Positions 1 to 11,397 are shown, counted from the stretch's first letter. The stretch is DNA of 64,000 bases from Albugo candida (GCA_040437565.1 JBDOQK010000039.1:62001-126000), one strand, 5' to 3'. The notes: a model not told the origin generated them from the sequence alone. Numbers and translations are program-made.

Positions 1-2
1 TC

Positions 3-263
3 TTACCTGAAGCGGATGGATCCGTATCGTTTCTGTCCAATATGAGCCGTCTTTTTGGAGTCAATGCAAAACTCAAAATGGTCAAAGAAACAGTCCATCA
101 AGCCCAATCTCTCGCGCTTACGACGTTAGGCAATGCAAAAGCAGTGACATCAACTGCTCGAAATATCGCCGGGGAAGCTTTTGGCGAGGCGAAAACTATG
201 GTTCGCGGATTGTTGAAAAAGTGGAATCCGCACGCAGTGAGCGCACAAGAGAGTACTTTATGA
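3..263 (+). CDS. C-terminal end of an unidentified protein (5' partial)
   Basis: The reading frame is open to the left window edge and stops at 261-263, so this is the last 86 residues of a longer protein or its last exon. The visible part is basic and helical-looking (a run near residues 14-75 rich in Lys, Ala and Val) with no recognisable motif. It ends 41 bp before the convergent POT transporter. I do not recognise it. The internal ATG at 42 could be a start, but the open upstream frame makes a partial gene more likely. Confidence 0.5.
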   Translation, partial: LPEADGSVSFLSNMSRLFGVNAKLKMVKETVHQAQSLALTTLGNAKAVTSTARNIAGEAFGEAKTMVRGLLKKWNPHAVSAQESTL

Positions 264-304
264 AACACAACGATGGAATACGTTTGATTGAATGCTTTTG
301 ACAT

Positions 305-2310
305 CTACCTGGTAGCTTCCGCGCGTGTAGGCTGCATTTTCGCCATCAATTTTCGAGCAGCTCGAGGAAGCGCTGGAGAAAAGCCCGAGACGGATTCTTC
401 TTTTTCTCTGGTCCGAGGTGTTTGATGCGATTCGAACGATTGTGAGACGATCAAGAACGCGATCCAGTTGAGAAGCACGATGAATGCCAGCACGAGAAAG
501 ATATACTCGAGGTGGCCATCGTTGAGATTGCCGGGTATCCAGAATGAGAAAATGCTGTTGAGACCGCCACCGACAATGTATCCCAGAGAAGTCGTGAGAA
601 GGTTTAAGGCTTGGCACACACTCCGCATGGATGGCGGAACTTCCGAATAGAAGAGGTCGTACGCTAAAAGCCACGTTCAGATGTGTTTCTACAGGAAAAG
701 AGACGACAGCGTACCCGAAATACTTGTCAAAATCTCACCGATTCCGATCAAGAGATATTGCGGTGTTTGCCACCAAACGCTGATGGACGACATGAGAAGC
801 GTTTCTCGGGATGCAGCACAATTGGACGAAATGTTGTCAACATAGCCTGCTTGCTTACGCGTGTATTCGATCCATGCAGCCATCGCCATTGCGAGAAATG
901 AACAGAACAAACCTGCTCCAATTTTGCGCAACAGTGTCGGCTCCATTCCGATACCGTGGAGGAACGGGTACACAATCTTATCGAAAATCGGGATGAAGGC
1001 GAGAATGACACTCGAGTCCAAGATGGAAAGCATCGCTGATGATATGAGAGGCGCTGAAGAGGAAGTGGTTGAATCAAACCGTAGATCCATTTGACATCCT
1101 TGTAATACGAAATTGGAGCCTTGTTGCGCGTATACGGCCCAAAAGATGATTATGAAGCTCAGATATGGCGATAATCGCAACACTTGACCGACTGCGTTTA
1201 CTTGCTCGCTGCTGAAGGAACCTCCATTGTGGATAGTGGCAACCTGCAGCCACTTGACGGAATTCCCAGCGACAATGAATACAATCGCACCGTACATGAC
1301 CGAAGCGGCTCCAATTAAAGCCAATAGCACGTGTGTGGTTGGATGCGATACAAAATAAGACGCCGTTGTGAAGAGAATTCCTGGAAGAAATGCCAAGCCT
1401 GCAGTCAAAATAAGCATTCCCTGCTTTGATTTCGCTCCCGCTTGCAGTAAAATATCCACAAATTCTCCAATAGCGCTTCCCGATGGAGCCACACGACGAT
1501 ATCGCGATTTTCCTCCATAGAAAACCAAAAGTGCGACGCCAAAAATGATCGTTGGAAGCAGAAACGAGAAAAAGAAGCCAAATGTCTGCGGTATCACTGG
1601 CGGTATGCCATTTACAGCGATATTCGTCAGAATCCCATAACTAAATGTTGCGCCGATATTAATTGCCCAATAAAACCAATTGAAAAAACTCTCTTTTTCC
1701 TTCCGTTCCGATGCGATTTTCAGATCAAATTGATCGGCTCCTAAAACGACGACATTTGGTTTGATGCCACCAGCGCCGAATGCAACTCCCACAAATAATC
1801 CAAACATAAAAATCCAAAGCGCATTATTGGATTCGGACGGCCACGCGCCATAGACACACAGTAGCAGTCCGAATAGGTACACCGACGAGAAGAGAATAAT
1901 TCTAATAGAAACGATTATTGCATGCTGCTGTGATCGCTCGAGCGGCGACGTACGTGTAAAATCGACCCAAATGCCGATCCGCAATGTATGCGCCAAGCAG
2001 AGGCGTCAGGTACGATAATGAGGTGAAAGCATTGTTCAGTTCGGTAGAGAGGACGTTGGAGATCCCAAATTGCTTATGGAAGAAGATTGGAAGCGATCCG
2101 GTAAGGCCGTAGTATGTTAATCGCTCGCAAAACTATAATTTATAAGAGATTGAGAAAGTATCGACTGGGTGATGCATCATACATTACTTCAGTAACGAGA
2201 ATAAAGGAACAAACAGACCAGATTTTCGATTTGGATCGTATTTTATCTTTCGGTAGAGTAGAAGTTAATAAATATGTATGCTCCTCATCTGATCGTTCCG
2301 TCGCTGTCAT
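305..2310 (-). CDS. Proton-dependent oligopeptide transporter (POT/PTR family)
   Basis: This is a membrane carrier that imports di- and tripeptides or nitrate-like solutes with protons. I infer four exons: 2188-2310, 1954-2132, 715-1901 and 305-663, giving 615 aa, normal for the family. Introns are 51-55 bp with GTAATG, GTACGT and GTACGC donors. Splicing restores family landmarks that no single frame shows: FCERLTYYG in helix 1, the GGIKPNVVVLGADQFD signature, and YSEVPPSMRSVCQAL before the last helices. Without splicing, the frame appears broken at both ends. The glutaredoxin gene lies 97 bp upstream on the same strand. Substrate specificity cannot be read from the sequence. Confidence 0.9.
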
Positions 2311-2407
2311 TTGGGTGTACGCGTTTTGTGATTGGATAGATTATGAAATTAACAAATTGGATTGGCTTAAAATGAGAAAACAAATGCAAGATCGCCGGAT
2401 ATGGATA

Positions 2408-3178
2408 CTAAATTGTAGCCATACTCGTTAATAAGCAGATATCCGTCTCCGCAGAGATACATTGAAGGTACTCGCGGACTTTGGGAGGCCATTTAACGTC
2501 TTTCACAATGGTCAAATTCCGCAATACTGGGAATAGGTGAATATCGTCAAAACTTGCTTCATCCTTGCTTACAATATCGCGAGGAAGCAGCGGTTCCAAC
2601 TCGATCAAATACTGATTGGTTTTGGCCACAAATTCGGGTGTTTTCTCAATTGCTTCACTGAAAGGGCCGATAGCGCTCTCTTTCTTCTTACGATAAAACT
2701 CTCGACCTCCCAATTGAGCGAATTCAGCGAATGGCGCCATGGCATATCGTGGATGATAGAGTCGACGAAATACTGGAGCGGTGTCCTGGATCCATTTCTG
2801 GATACCTGGGCTGACCGAAGACTGCTTCAGAATGGGAGGACCGCCTAAATGCTTGTCCACATACTGAATGATATCGAGTGATTCTCCCATTGGCTTGAGT
2901 TTCCCCGGGATTTCAAAGATTGGAACTTTCTTAACACCAATCAAGTTTATAGGAGTGTCCATGTCATCAGCTGCCACAAAAATCAGCTCGTGTTTGATAT
3001 TTTTCCATCCAAGAATCATTCGAACACGGACACAGTAGGGGCAATGCTCGTAAGTGTACAATTTGGGAAGGTTGCGAGACGCTTTAGTCTTAAGTTTCTC
3101 GTTTAGAATTGTAGCGCCAATCGCGCCGACAGCTCCACCGACTGTCAATGCGACAAGTGTCTTCGTCAAGTCGCTCAT
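2408..3178 (-). CDS. Glutaredoxin 2 (GrxB-type, GST-like fold) with N-terminal hydrophobic segment
   Basis: This is a 256-aa glutathione-dependent thiol-disulfide oxidoreductase. The active-site CPYC lies in YTYEHCPYCVRVRMI at about residue 46. The rest follows bacterial Grx2 almost colinearly: VKKVPIF, the ESLDIIQYVDK helix, and a C-terminal half ending in FDDIHLFPVLRNLTIVK and LLTSMATI. Residues 5-27 form a hydrophobic, glycine-rich segment absent from bacterial GrxB, suggesting a membrane anchor or a targeting sequence. It is a single exon. Its ATG lies 69 bp from the divergently starting gene at 3248. Identity as Grx2 is clear. Bacterial origin by transfer is an inference. Confidence 0.92.
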   Translation of the reverse strand: MSDLTKTLVALTVGGAVGAIGATILNEKLKTKASRNLPKLYTYEHCPYCVRVRMILGWKNIKHELIFVAADDMDTPINLIGVKKVPIFEIPGKLKPMGESLDIIQYVDKHLGGPPILKQSSVSPGIQKWIQDTAPVFRRLYHPRYAMAPFAEFAQLGGREFYRKKKESAIGPFSEAIEKTPEFVAKTNQYLIELEPLLPRDIVSKDEASFDDIHLFPVLRNLTIVKDVKWPPKVREYLQCISAETDICLLTSMATI

Positions 3179-3247
3179 TCTCTGCGGTCAGAAATTGTGG
3201 AAATTTGACAGTCGCTTGTACCAGTAAGATTGTAGCCAATGAGAAAT
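3179..3247. promoter_or_regulatory. Short divergent promoter region
   Basis: Only 69 bp separate the ATG of the minus-strand glutaredoxin 2 gene from the inferred ATG of the plus-strand gene at 3248. Both core promoters must sit here or inside the first exons. I see no clear TATA box. Confidence 0.4.
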
Positions 3248-3892
3248 ATGGAACAGATCGCTGTCGAATTACCGATACGAGTGTATGTACGACAAAGACA
3301 AAGCTGATCCTTTGAAGATTGAATGTCATTTGATGTCCATCTTATAGCGAGCGCTTAAATGCATCATTTGTCGGTGGATATTCCTTCGATTCGGTTTGGC
3401 TTTATGTATCAGGCGAAACATACAAACAATTGCTGCAGGTGGACAATATTCGGATTGCTGATCTTTCAAACACTTTACCATCATTGCCACGATACATCAA
3501 GTCTATTGCGATGGATCTGGTGGGAATCTCAACTTGAGCAAATCATCGGACCATGCCGTGTTCTCGTAAGATACGATAGGAAGATGCCATCACAAAGATC
3601 TATCAAGCTGTGTATATGCGGCATTCGGCTTTTATTGTACACAACCGAGAATTGATGATGTGTTGAACTCATTGATTTTTCGGTTGGATTGAGACACTTG
3701 ATGGAACGTTTCACTCAGCAGGATCCATCAGCTCTCCTGTGTTCATACCAGTTGCGGGACTTTACGTCCCTTAAACCTTAATTCCATACATCGATAAGCA
3801 GAGATAAAGGGATTTTGATCACAATAGAATCGAAGATTACCATACATGCGGATTCCTGGAATATTTGCAGCAACAATGCTTGCATCGAATAA
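3248..3892 (+). CDS. Unrecognised small protein, five inferred exons
   Basis: I assemble exons 3248-3282, 3348-3519, 3580-3659, 3694-3765 and 3802-3892 (450 bp, 149 aa). The first intron has a consensus GTATGT donor and a TTATAG acceptor. Exons 2 and 3 share one frame across a 60-bp intron containing two stops. The protein looks genuinely coding: exon 2 carries SLPRYIKSIAMDL and exon 3 IYQAVYMRHSAFIVHNREL. I recognise no family. The last two inferred introns are only 34 and 36 bp, shorter than any other in the window, so the 3' part is less certain. It is convergent with nse1, whose stop is 98 bp away. Confidence 0.5.
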
Positions 3893-3990
3893 GCAAGGAG
3901 TGGGAGTGCGAATGTGGGATGACATATTCCTCTATATATTCCTCTATTTTCTTGTGATAGTGTATACTTATTTGCTTCGCCGACACAGTA

Positions 3991-4878
3991 TCACGTATTG
4001 CTGTCGTCAGTTACTGAAAGCACTGTATTGCACTGATAACATTCAAACTGAAGTTGCTTTCTTCTGTAATGATCTAAGCAACGTCGATGTACAATTGTGT
4101 CACAGCGACCCCGATACTGCGGGCAAAATACCCCTCGAACGAGCTCAGCCTTACATATTGCACAATGAGATATGTTAAGCTCCAGAACCAAATCTTTCAA
4201 CTCCAAGAAGACTCTTGGCCCATAAGAATACATTGTTTCAATTCCATCATCCTCTATTTCTTCGACATAACTCATGAGCCATTTTTCTGATGTAAGTCGA
4301 TCCAACAAACAAATGGTCTCTCTGATGGTAGTGTTCTCACGTAAATCAACCATATCTTCTTGCCGGCAAACTCCTTCCCTCGTTTGCGCTATCTCTTCGA
4401 GGGCCTTTCGGAAAAAGCTGATTTCTCTATCTGTGTAATTGCATGCAAACTTGGTGAGCGAGTCGTTCCCCTATACAGCAAATCTGTTACATCCAGCGTG
4501 CAATGTCGAATCACTATAGTGGTACCAGTACCGTATTGACAATTGCAAAATAAACCTCGCCGTCATCGTGCATAGCTCGGCGTAGATCTAGCGCCAGCGG
4601 TTGTATCGCTGACTCTATCCGACGGATTGAATTATCCAGAGCAGTTTCATCCAAATCTTGTCAAGTATCAAGTAAGAGTGGATATGCAAATGCGAGGAGA
4701 TATTTCTGACCCGCGAGTTTCTTGACTTCTTTATGCAATTCGTTTTCTGAAATTGCTCCCTTCGCCTTGCATTCCAGGCATAGGTTAGTTGTTCCAATGT
4801 TTTAAGAAAGAGATTGGTGCAAAGTGTCGATACCATAAGAATTTGTAGCAGCATTTGCTCGGTATCACTGAGTTTCAT
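3991..4878 (-). CDS. nse1: NSE1, RING-like subunit of the SMC5/6 complex
   Basis: This is a component of the SMC5-SMC6 genome-stability complex. It pairs with NSE3 and carries a variant RING linked to ubiquitin ligase activity. Exons are 4834-4878, 4711-4765, 4532-4656 and 3991-4470, summing to 705 bp (234 aa; the human protein is 266). The first intron has a CTAAC branch-site-like motif before the acceptor. Splicing aligns well with animal NSE1: MLLQILM then AKGAISENELHKEVKKL at the N-terminus, MHDDGEVYFAIVN, then ISFFRKALEEI, then winged-helix YSYGPRVFLELKDLV. The C-terminal zinc site is CAICKAEL...C...C...H..C...CYQC. The second donor (GTCAGA) is non-consensus. Confidence 0.88.
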
Positions 4879-5174
4879 CTCAGATGATCAAATCGGATGG
4901 ATTTCTTAGCAGTATATTGATACCGGTTTCTAGCGGTAGCGTCCGGGTCAAGCTGCACGCAACTAGTGTCAGCACGAACGCGTGATGTTCATAATCAGCA
5001 GCAACAATTGACGTCTTATACAGGTCACAAAACTCCACAATAGGGCATTTTTACAAGCAGCTCCCTCAATTGTTATTATATCAGTATGAAAATTTGTTTG
5101 CCGGAAGTCGGATGGATACTCTCCTTGGCAACCGTTACCCAGATATTCATTGGGACTTCACGAAGTATACTTCT

Positions 5175-5694
5175 TGCTGTAGTAGACTGGCCAGGCAGGA
5201 GTTCACTCGATAGGTTTCTCGGTCGCGCTGCGGAAAAAGGGAGCTTCATGCGCTAAAGTAAGAAGTTATTCGATGTAGACGTTATCTTAGCCATTTGGCT
5301 ATATACTTTAAAGACCACTAATATCAGCTACAACTTGCAGCTCCTGGTAATATTCAAATTTGAACTAAGAAATGCACGAGCCGGNNNNNNNNNNNNNNNN
5401 NNNNNNNNNNNNNNNNNNNNNNNNNNNNNNNNNNNNNNNNNNNNNNNNNNNNNNNNNNNNNNNNNNNNNNNNNNNNNNNNNNNNTGCTGTAGTAGACTGG
5501 CCAGGCAGGAGTTCACTCGATAGGTTTCTCGGTCGCGCTGCGGAAAAAGGGAGCTTCATGCGCTAAAGTAAGAAGTTATTCGATGTAGACGTTATCTTAG
5601 CCATTTGGCTATATACTTTAAAGACCACTAATATCAGCTACAACTTGCAGCTCCTGGTAATATTCAAATTTGAACTAAGAAATGCACGAGCCGG
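5175..5694. repeat. Identical 210-bp flanks of an assembly gap
   Basis: Bases 5175-5384 and 5485-5694 are identical and separated by exactly 100 N (5385-5484). This is the signature of two contig ends that overlap but were not merged. The most likely true sequence contains a single copy and no gap. Confidence 0.9.
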
Positions 5695-6158
5695 TTTATT
5701 ATATCGGAAGATGAACTTTTGGGGGCTGATGAAAAAATGTTAAATTCTGATAGAAGATTGTAAAGAAACACAAGTGAACGCTATTTCGCGTCATCTTTTA
5801 TGCGTGATGCACGTCTTAGAACCTCGAGGGAATTAGGTGTAGTAACGGGAGAGCTGGTAAGATTTACCTCACTTTTGATCTACTATAACTTTCTCGACTA
5901 GATGTTTTGCTATGGAAGTCAAGCATTGAATAAAGGTTACCGATCCCCTTAGCACTGGGATTGTTGTTCCCACAACTTTTTTATAAAGGAAAGCTAGAAT
6001 TCTGTGCCTGGAGTACCCCCTTTATAAGTAAATCTTACATTTTGTTGCGCTTTTTTTCCAAGTCGAAATCTGCGTCCGATAAAAAATGCCGCGGTTTTTT
6101 TTTGCCAGCGCCAACCACCCCAAACATCCAATCGCAACCAGCCCAACATGCCTTCCAC

Positions 6159-6258
6159 NNNNNNNNNNNNNNNNNNNNNNNNNNNNNNNNNNNNNNNNNN
6201 NNNNNNNNNNNNNNNNNNNNNNNNNNNNNNNNNNNNNNNNNNNNNNNNNNNNNNNNNN
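6159..6258. other. 100-N assembly gap without shared flanks
   Basis: The gap is exactly 100 N. The left flank ends in a T-rich then CA-rich tract, and the right flank starts a different sequence. The real size is unknown. Confidence 0.95.
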
Positions 6259-6488
6259 GTAGAAGGGGTGACAACTGCAAAAAAAACGCAAAATTTCGAT
6301 TTTCCTTGAAATGAACAATATATAGATCATATTTTCTAACTATTCGTTTATAAATCATACTTTCGAAAGAAGTGGTATAAAATCCCCATGTCCCCTATTT
6401 TTGTACTTCATAAATTTCTCATAATTGTATGAAAAGTTCAGCAATAGTCGGACGCTTTCGTGTAGCCGCTGGGGGACCGAAAACGTTC

Positions 6489-6692
6489 TCATATTGATGC
6501 CTTTTCTCTGTCCACGTACCGCTGGTTAGATCTTCCATGTATCCGTTGGGCACAGAAGTTAAATCCGATACTGTGTAATATTAGTCGAAGCCAGGATCCG
6601 GCTGAAGTAGAAGCTACGATGAACATAACATCCCGTGCGGTGTCGCCTTCAATGAGAGCAATCACGTTATTGCTTTGCTGCGCGTCACTCAC
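6489..6692 (-). pseudogene. Possible protease-to-RT linker fragment of gypsy pol
   Basis: A short open frame containing NNVIALIEGDTARDVMFIV lies about 400 bp after the protease fragment on the same strand, where the linker before reverse transcriptase would lie. The same segment begins the second copy just right of the gap at 7476. Function is assigned by position only. Confidence 0.3.
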
Positions 6693-7052
6693 ATTTTTAT
6701 TTTGATTAGACTATAATTCAACTCACTTAAGAAACTCGCATGGACTGGGCCATTGAATTTACTTATTTTGACGTTAAGAGTATTGCCAGGATTCCTATCC
6801 TAAGAAGGCTTCATATTCAAATTGTAAGTTACCATCACTTGACATATCGCACTCCTATGATTGGTTAATCTTTATTCTTCGATTCCGCTTCAACTTTGAT
6901 CGATCAAAGTGACACATCTATGCGAGCAGAGGAGCAAGCGTCTTCTAAGGCTATTTTGTAGACTTGTAAAGTGTCAAGAAACTAAAACAATCTTATTAAT
7001 CTGACATGTACCTTTGTCGTTTCTCAGGCGTAGCTTTATCACAGCCTATAGA

Positions 7053-7373
7053 TCATGCCAGCAGGCATCTTTCATCATGTCCATCACTCATGATATACTC
7101 CCTCATGCCGCAAATTGACCTAGGAAGGAAACTGCGGTGAATGCTAACTTGTTCGCTCATTGCTTTTCTATACATGAGTACGGTATCAGTGGTAAGGACT
7201 TTTATGATGGGAGATGTTCCACTGGCCACAACTGTGCTTTTCTTTAGGGACCATTTCAGCTCCTTCACGCACAGAAACGTTTTTGAGGACATGATGTTCA
7301 CCAAACCCACTGAAAATATGATACGACAATCCGAGCCTGAATACAATAGCGTTTTAATATTTTTCTTATTCAT
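7053..7373 (-). pseudogene. Retropepsin-like protease fragment, copy 1
   Basis: An open stretch of 106 codons opens with KTLLYSGSDC, which matches the retropepsin active-site region (usually DSG or DTG). The Asp is replaced by Tyr, so the fragment could not be catalytic. It is followed by GLVNIMSS and a beta-strand-like region. It ends against the gap at 7376. Confidence 0.5.
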
Positions 7374-7899
7374 CCNNNNNNNNNNNNNNNNNNNNNNNNN
7401 NNNNNNNNNNNNNNNNNNNNNNNNNNNNNNNNNNNNNNNNNNNNNNNNNNNNNNNNNNNNNNNNNNNNNNNNNNNACATCCCGTGCGGTGTCGCCTTCAA
7501 TGAGAGCAATCACGTTATTGCTTTGCTGCGCGTCACTCACACTTTTATTTTGTTTAGACTATAATTGAACTCACTTAAGAAACTCGCATGGACTGGGTCA
7601 TTGAATTTACTCATCTTGACGTTGACAGTATTGCCAGGGTTCCTATCCTAAGAAGGCTACATAATCAAATTGTAAGTTACCATCACTTGACATATCGCAT
7701 TCTCATGCTCGGATAATCTTTATTCTTCAATTCCGCTTCAACTTTGATCGATCAAAGTGACACATCTCTGCGAGCAGAGGAGCAAGCGACCCCTAAGACT
7801 ATCTTGTAGACTTGTAAAGTGTCAAGAAACTAAAACAATCTTATCAATCTGACATGTACCTTGTCGTTTCTCAGGCGTAGCTTTATCAAAGCCTATAGA

Positions 7900-8217
7900 T
7901 CATGTCAGCAGCCATCTATCATCATGTCCATCACTCATGATATACTTCCTCATGCCGCAAACTGACCTAGCAAGGAAATTGAGGTGAATGCTAACTTGTT
8001 CGCTCATTGCATTTCTGTACATGAGCACGGTATTGGTGGTAATGACTTTTATGATGGGAGATGGTTCACTGGCCACAGCTGTACTTTTCTTTAGGGACCA
8101 TTTCAGCTCCCTCACGCACAGAAACGTTTTTGAGGACATGATGTTCACCAAACCCACTGATATGATACGACAATCCGAGCCTGAATACAATAGCGTTTTA
8201 ATATTTTTCCAATTCAT
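7900..8217 (-). pseudogene. Retropepsin-like protease fragment, copy 2
   Basis: A 105-codon near-duplicate of the fragment at 7053-7373, with YSGSDCRIISVGLVNIMSS and the same Asp-to-Tyr change in the active-site triad. It lies directly downstream of gag copy A on the minus strand, the normal gag-pro order of Ty3/gypsy elements. Confidence 0.5.
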
Positions 8218-8435
8218 CTACCGTAGCCTTAATTCCCCGCTGTTTCCACACACCGACACTTTCTTCACTCGTATCTTATCCTTCACATCTATTACACGCG
8301 CAATCTTCGCTGATTTGATAGGAACTCCGCTTCACTCGGTGCAAATGACATACAATTGCGAACAGAGTGCCCGTACTATCACACTATAAGCCCTTGCATC
8401 TTTGTCACCTGCTTATACGAAAATTGCAAGCTCTC

Positions 8436-8759
8436 TCATTCTTTACTATCGCTTCCGGCTCCCAGTACATGAAACATTTTGGCAGGTCCTGACACCATAT
8501 ACAAAACACCATCGAATTTCTCTTTTTTCATGCAGGTCCATCTCCAATTTTCCACAACTTTTCGTTCAAAGGCCGGTGGTTCCAATGCGTCAACCATCCG
8601 CTTGACAATTTTTTTTAATTCCACTTGCTTCACATACTCCTGTACACCATGATGATCCAGAATTCTGCAAAATTGGTTCCTCAAGGTAGATATCGCGCAT
8701 CCATAAAGGTCAAATCTAGCGTTATCCTGCGTATTTCGGCGCCTATTCGCTAAACGCAC
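8436..8759 (-). pseudogene. Gag-like fragment, copy A
   Basis: A 107-codon open stretch with FCRILDHHGVQEYV, then ELKKIVKRMVDALEPPAF, resembling the helical capsid part of oomycete gypsy Gag. The rest of gag continues toward 9457 with stops. Its homologue lies at 9626-9900. Confidence 0.45.
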
Positions 8760-10515
8760 GCAATCGGTATGTTCGGCTTCACAAAAGTTAGTAAATCACT
8801 CTAGGTCGGCAATGTACTCGGGATCTTGTTGCATCTCGAAAATCATTATCTGATCCCCTTGTCAAACGTCCACGAAGTCTGATAACGCAATTACAAACGG
8901 CTTGTTTTTGCATGTTTTATAGATGAGCAACGTGCTGTAATATTATTGATGTTTCTAGACAAATTCTCGCATATCCTTGGACGTTTCCGCTTTGTGGAAG
9001 TTGAGGCACGTTTGCTATTCGACTGTCTCCGGAAACGTCCATCGTTCTCCGAACGCGTTCTTCGGTCAGCTATTCAACGAACGGTCCCGACAGGCTGAGT
9101 CTTCCCAGCCCCCGACCTTGTCGTGTTACTTTTGCCTCTGGAACGATTGCTCTCTGCTCCTCGCACATATCTTCGTTTGTGCCCATGATACCTAAAAATG
9201 ACCAACTTTAGTACATCGCAAACTTATTCTAAAGAGAACAAGTAACGAACTAAAGTCAACTTTGCTATCTCGTCCATTCCTGAGCAAGTCTTTTCTTCTT
9301 CAACTGTCGATGGCTCCCACACCATGAAACTTTTCAGTAGTTCCTGACACCATTTGCAAAATTTGTGAACGATAAAATACTAGTGAAGAAAGTGTCTCGG
9401 TGTGGAAACAGTGGGGAGGTGAAGGCCACGGTGGGGAAAATAGAAAATACAAAAATTNNNNNNNNNNNNNNNNNNNNNNNNNNNNNNNNNNNNNNNNNNN
9501 NNNNNNNNNNNNNNNNNNNNNNNNNNNNNNNNNNNNNNNNNNNNNNNNNNNNNNNNNCGAGACGAAACTGTAAATCCTCGAAAATTGGTAATACACGTTT
9601 TCGAAGATGCCGTGATGTAGCCAAGCCGGTGGTTCAATGCGTCAACCATCCGCTTGACGATTCTTTTTTAATTACACCTGCTCACATACTCCTGTAAACC
9701 GTGATGATCCAGAATTCTGTAAAACTGGCTCCTCAAGGTAGATATCGTCGATCGCGCATCCATAAAGGTCAAATCTAGTGTTATCCTGCGCATTTTGGCG
9801 CCTATTTCGCTACATCCACGCAATCGGGATGTTCGGCTTGCCAAAACTTAGTAATCCACTCTAAGTCGGCAATGTACTCGGGATCTTGTTGCATCTCGAA
9901 AATCATCATCTGATCCCCTTGTCAAACGTCCACGAAGTCTGATAACGCAATTACAAACGGCTTTTTTTGCATGTTTCATAGTTGAGCAGCGTGCTGTAAT
10001 ATTATTGATGTTTCTTGACAAATTCTCGCATATCCTTGGACGTTTCCGCTTTGTGGAAGCTGAGGCACGTTCGCTATTCGACTGTCTCCGGAAAAGTCCA
10101 TCGTCCTCCGAACGCGTTCTTCGGTCAACTGTTCAACGAACGGTCCCGACAGGCTGAGTCTTCCCAGCCCCCGACCTTGTCGTATTTCTTCTGCCTCTGT
10201 AACGATTGTTCTCTGCTCCTCGTACATATCTTCGTTTGTGCCCATGATACCTAAAAATGACCAACTTTGGTACATCGCAAACTTATTCTAAAGAGAACAA
10301 CTAACGAACTCAAGTTAACTTTGCTATCTCGTTTATTCCTGAGCAAGTCCTTTCTTCTTCAACTGTCGATGGCTCCCACACCATGAAACTTCTCAGCAGT
10401 TCCTGACACCTTTTGCAAAATTTGTGAAGGATAAAATACTAGTGAAGAAAGTGTCGGGGTGTGGAATCAGTTGGGAGGTGAAGGCCACGGTGGGGGAATA
10501 GACGATACAAAAATT
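8573..10515. repeat. Two diverged ~885-bp gag copies flanking a gap
   Basis: Bases 8573-9457 and 9626-10515 align along their whole length with several percent difference and small indels. The 100-N gap at 9458-9557 and 68 bp of other sequence lie between them. Confidence 0.8.
9976..10275 (-). pseudogene. Gag N-terminal fragment, copy B
   Basis: A 99-codon open stretch with EEIRQGRGLGRL and LTEERVRRTMDFSGDSRIAN, followed on the same strand by broken gag sequence homologous to 8436-8759. Assignment rests on its place upstream of the capsid-like part and on its duplication with the gag block. Confidence 0.35.
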
Positions 10516-10739
10516 ACTATACAAGATTCTTTCGGTACCAGTTTTTATGGTAAGATATGAGAGGTACGCGTGACCTAACCTTGAGATGGATACCGAGCCC
10601 ATCATTTCTCTCTCCTTCAATGTACCTACTCCATTACGTATTCCTTCAATTTCGTCAGCGTGTGCGTATTTGTCGACCATCTGATGGATAGTATCTGTTG
10701 AAAGAACACGGATGAAATACATTCGAGGATCTGGAAATA

Positions 10740-11397
10740 GTGCGTCTGTACGGTGACTGTGAAGATATCATACATGTTGATTTCGTTGATGAAATCATGC
10801 CTCGGGCTTTTCTCGAAACTGTACGAAGGACGTGGAAATTACGAAAGTTTCTTGGGATTGTGGATCGGTTCTTGCTTACTGGTTCNNNNNNNNNNNNNNN
10901 NNNNNNNNNNNNNNNNNNNNNNNNNNNNNNNNNNNNNNNNNNNNNNNNNNNNNNNNNNNNNNNNNNNNNNNNNNNNNNNNNNNNNAGGACCTCCAACTGA
11001 TGTGTATCTGGATTGATACGGCATTCCAGAAATTTTTGGACCAAATGTCCACCATTTGCATACACCACGTAGTCTTGCAAATTTTTGCGTAATTCTTAAT
11101 TCTCGCTCGCTGTAGAATTTCAATTCGTGACATGTCGGGTAATAATAGCAAACGGCTCCACCAACTCTTGCATATCGTAAGTCCACCCGTTTGATGTTGC
11201 CACAACTTGATAAGGTTCTTCCAATGTAAAATGAGCTTATTTGTTTGTCGTGCAACATTTTCAGAGAGAATAGAATCCCAATCTTGGAATTCACGGGAGA
11301 AACGCGGTGCTTTTGTTGTGTCCATGCCTCGCAGCGTCAATTTCTTCTGTGCCACGTCAGACACTCGTTGATACATGCCGTCAAGCGTAGCTTTCAA
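10740..11397 (-). pseudogene. Post-integrase and chromodomain remnant of a gypsy chromovirus
   Basis: Two overlapping frames together show the tail of a Ty3/gypsy polyprotein: a region with RQTNKLILHWKNLIKLWQ, then a chromodomain start with GGHLVQKFLECRINPDTHQ. The frame changes between them mark decay. The gap at 10886-10985 interrupts the chromodomain. The remnant lies just downstream of the integrase fragment. Confidence 0.6.
10886..10985. other. 100-N assembly gap inside the chromodomain remnant
   Basis: The flanks show no shared sequence. Retroelement homology on both sides suggests that only a short piece is missing. Confidence 0.95.

Larger units (their letters stand above)
4879..6488. 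other. Gene-free stretch with two assembly gaps
   Basis: No coding pattern is visible. The stretch holds the 210-bp flank duplication around the 5385 gap and the gap at 6159-6258, whose flanks show no shared sequence. It leads into the retroelement block. Confidence 0.5.
6628..8218. repeat. Two diverged ~745-bp copies around a 100-N gap
   Basis: Bases 6628-7375 and 7476-8218 are the same sequence with scattered substitutions and small indels, separated by 100 N at 7376-7475. The divergence rules out simple unmerged identical ends. Two haplotypes or two old element copies placed side by side would fit. Confidence 0.8.

Noticed and set aside
5175-5694. Tandem duplication or satellite interpretation of the gap flanks
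   Set aside because: Copies are exactly two, identical, and always placed around exactly 100 N, which is a scaffolding pattern.
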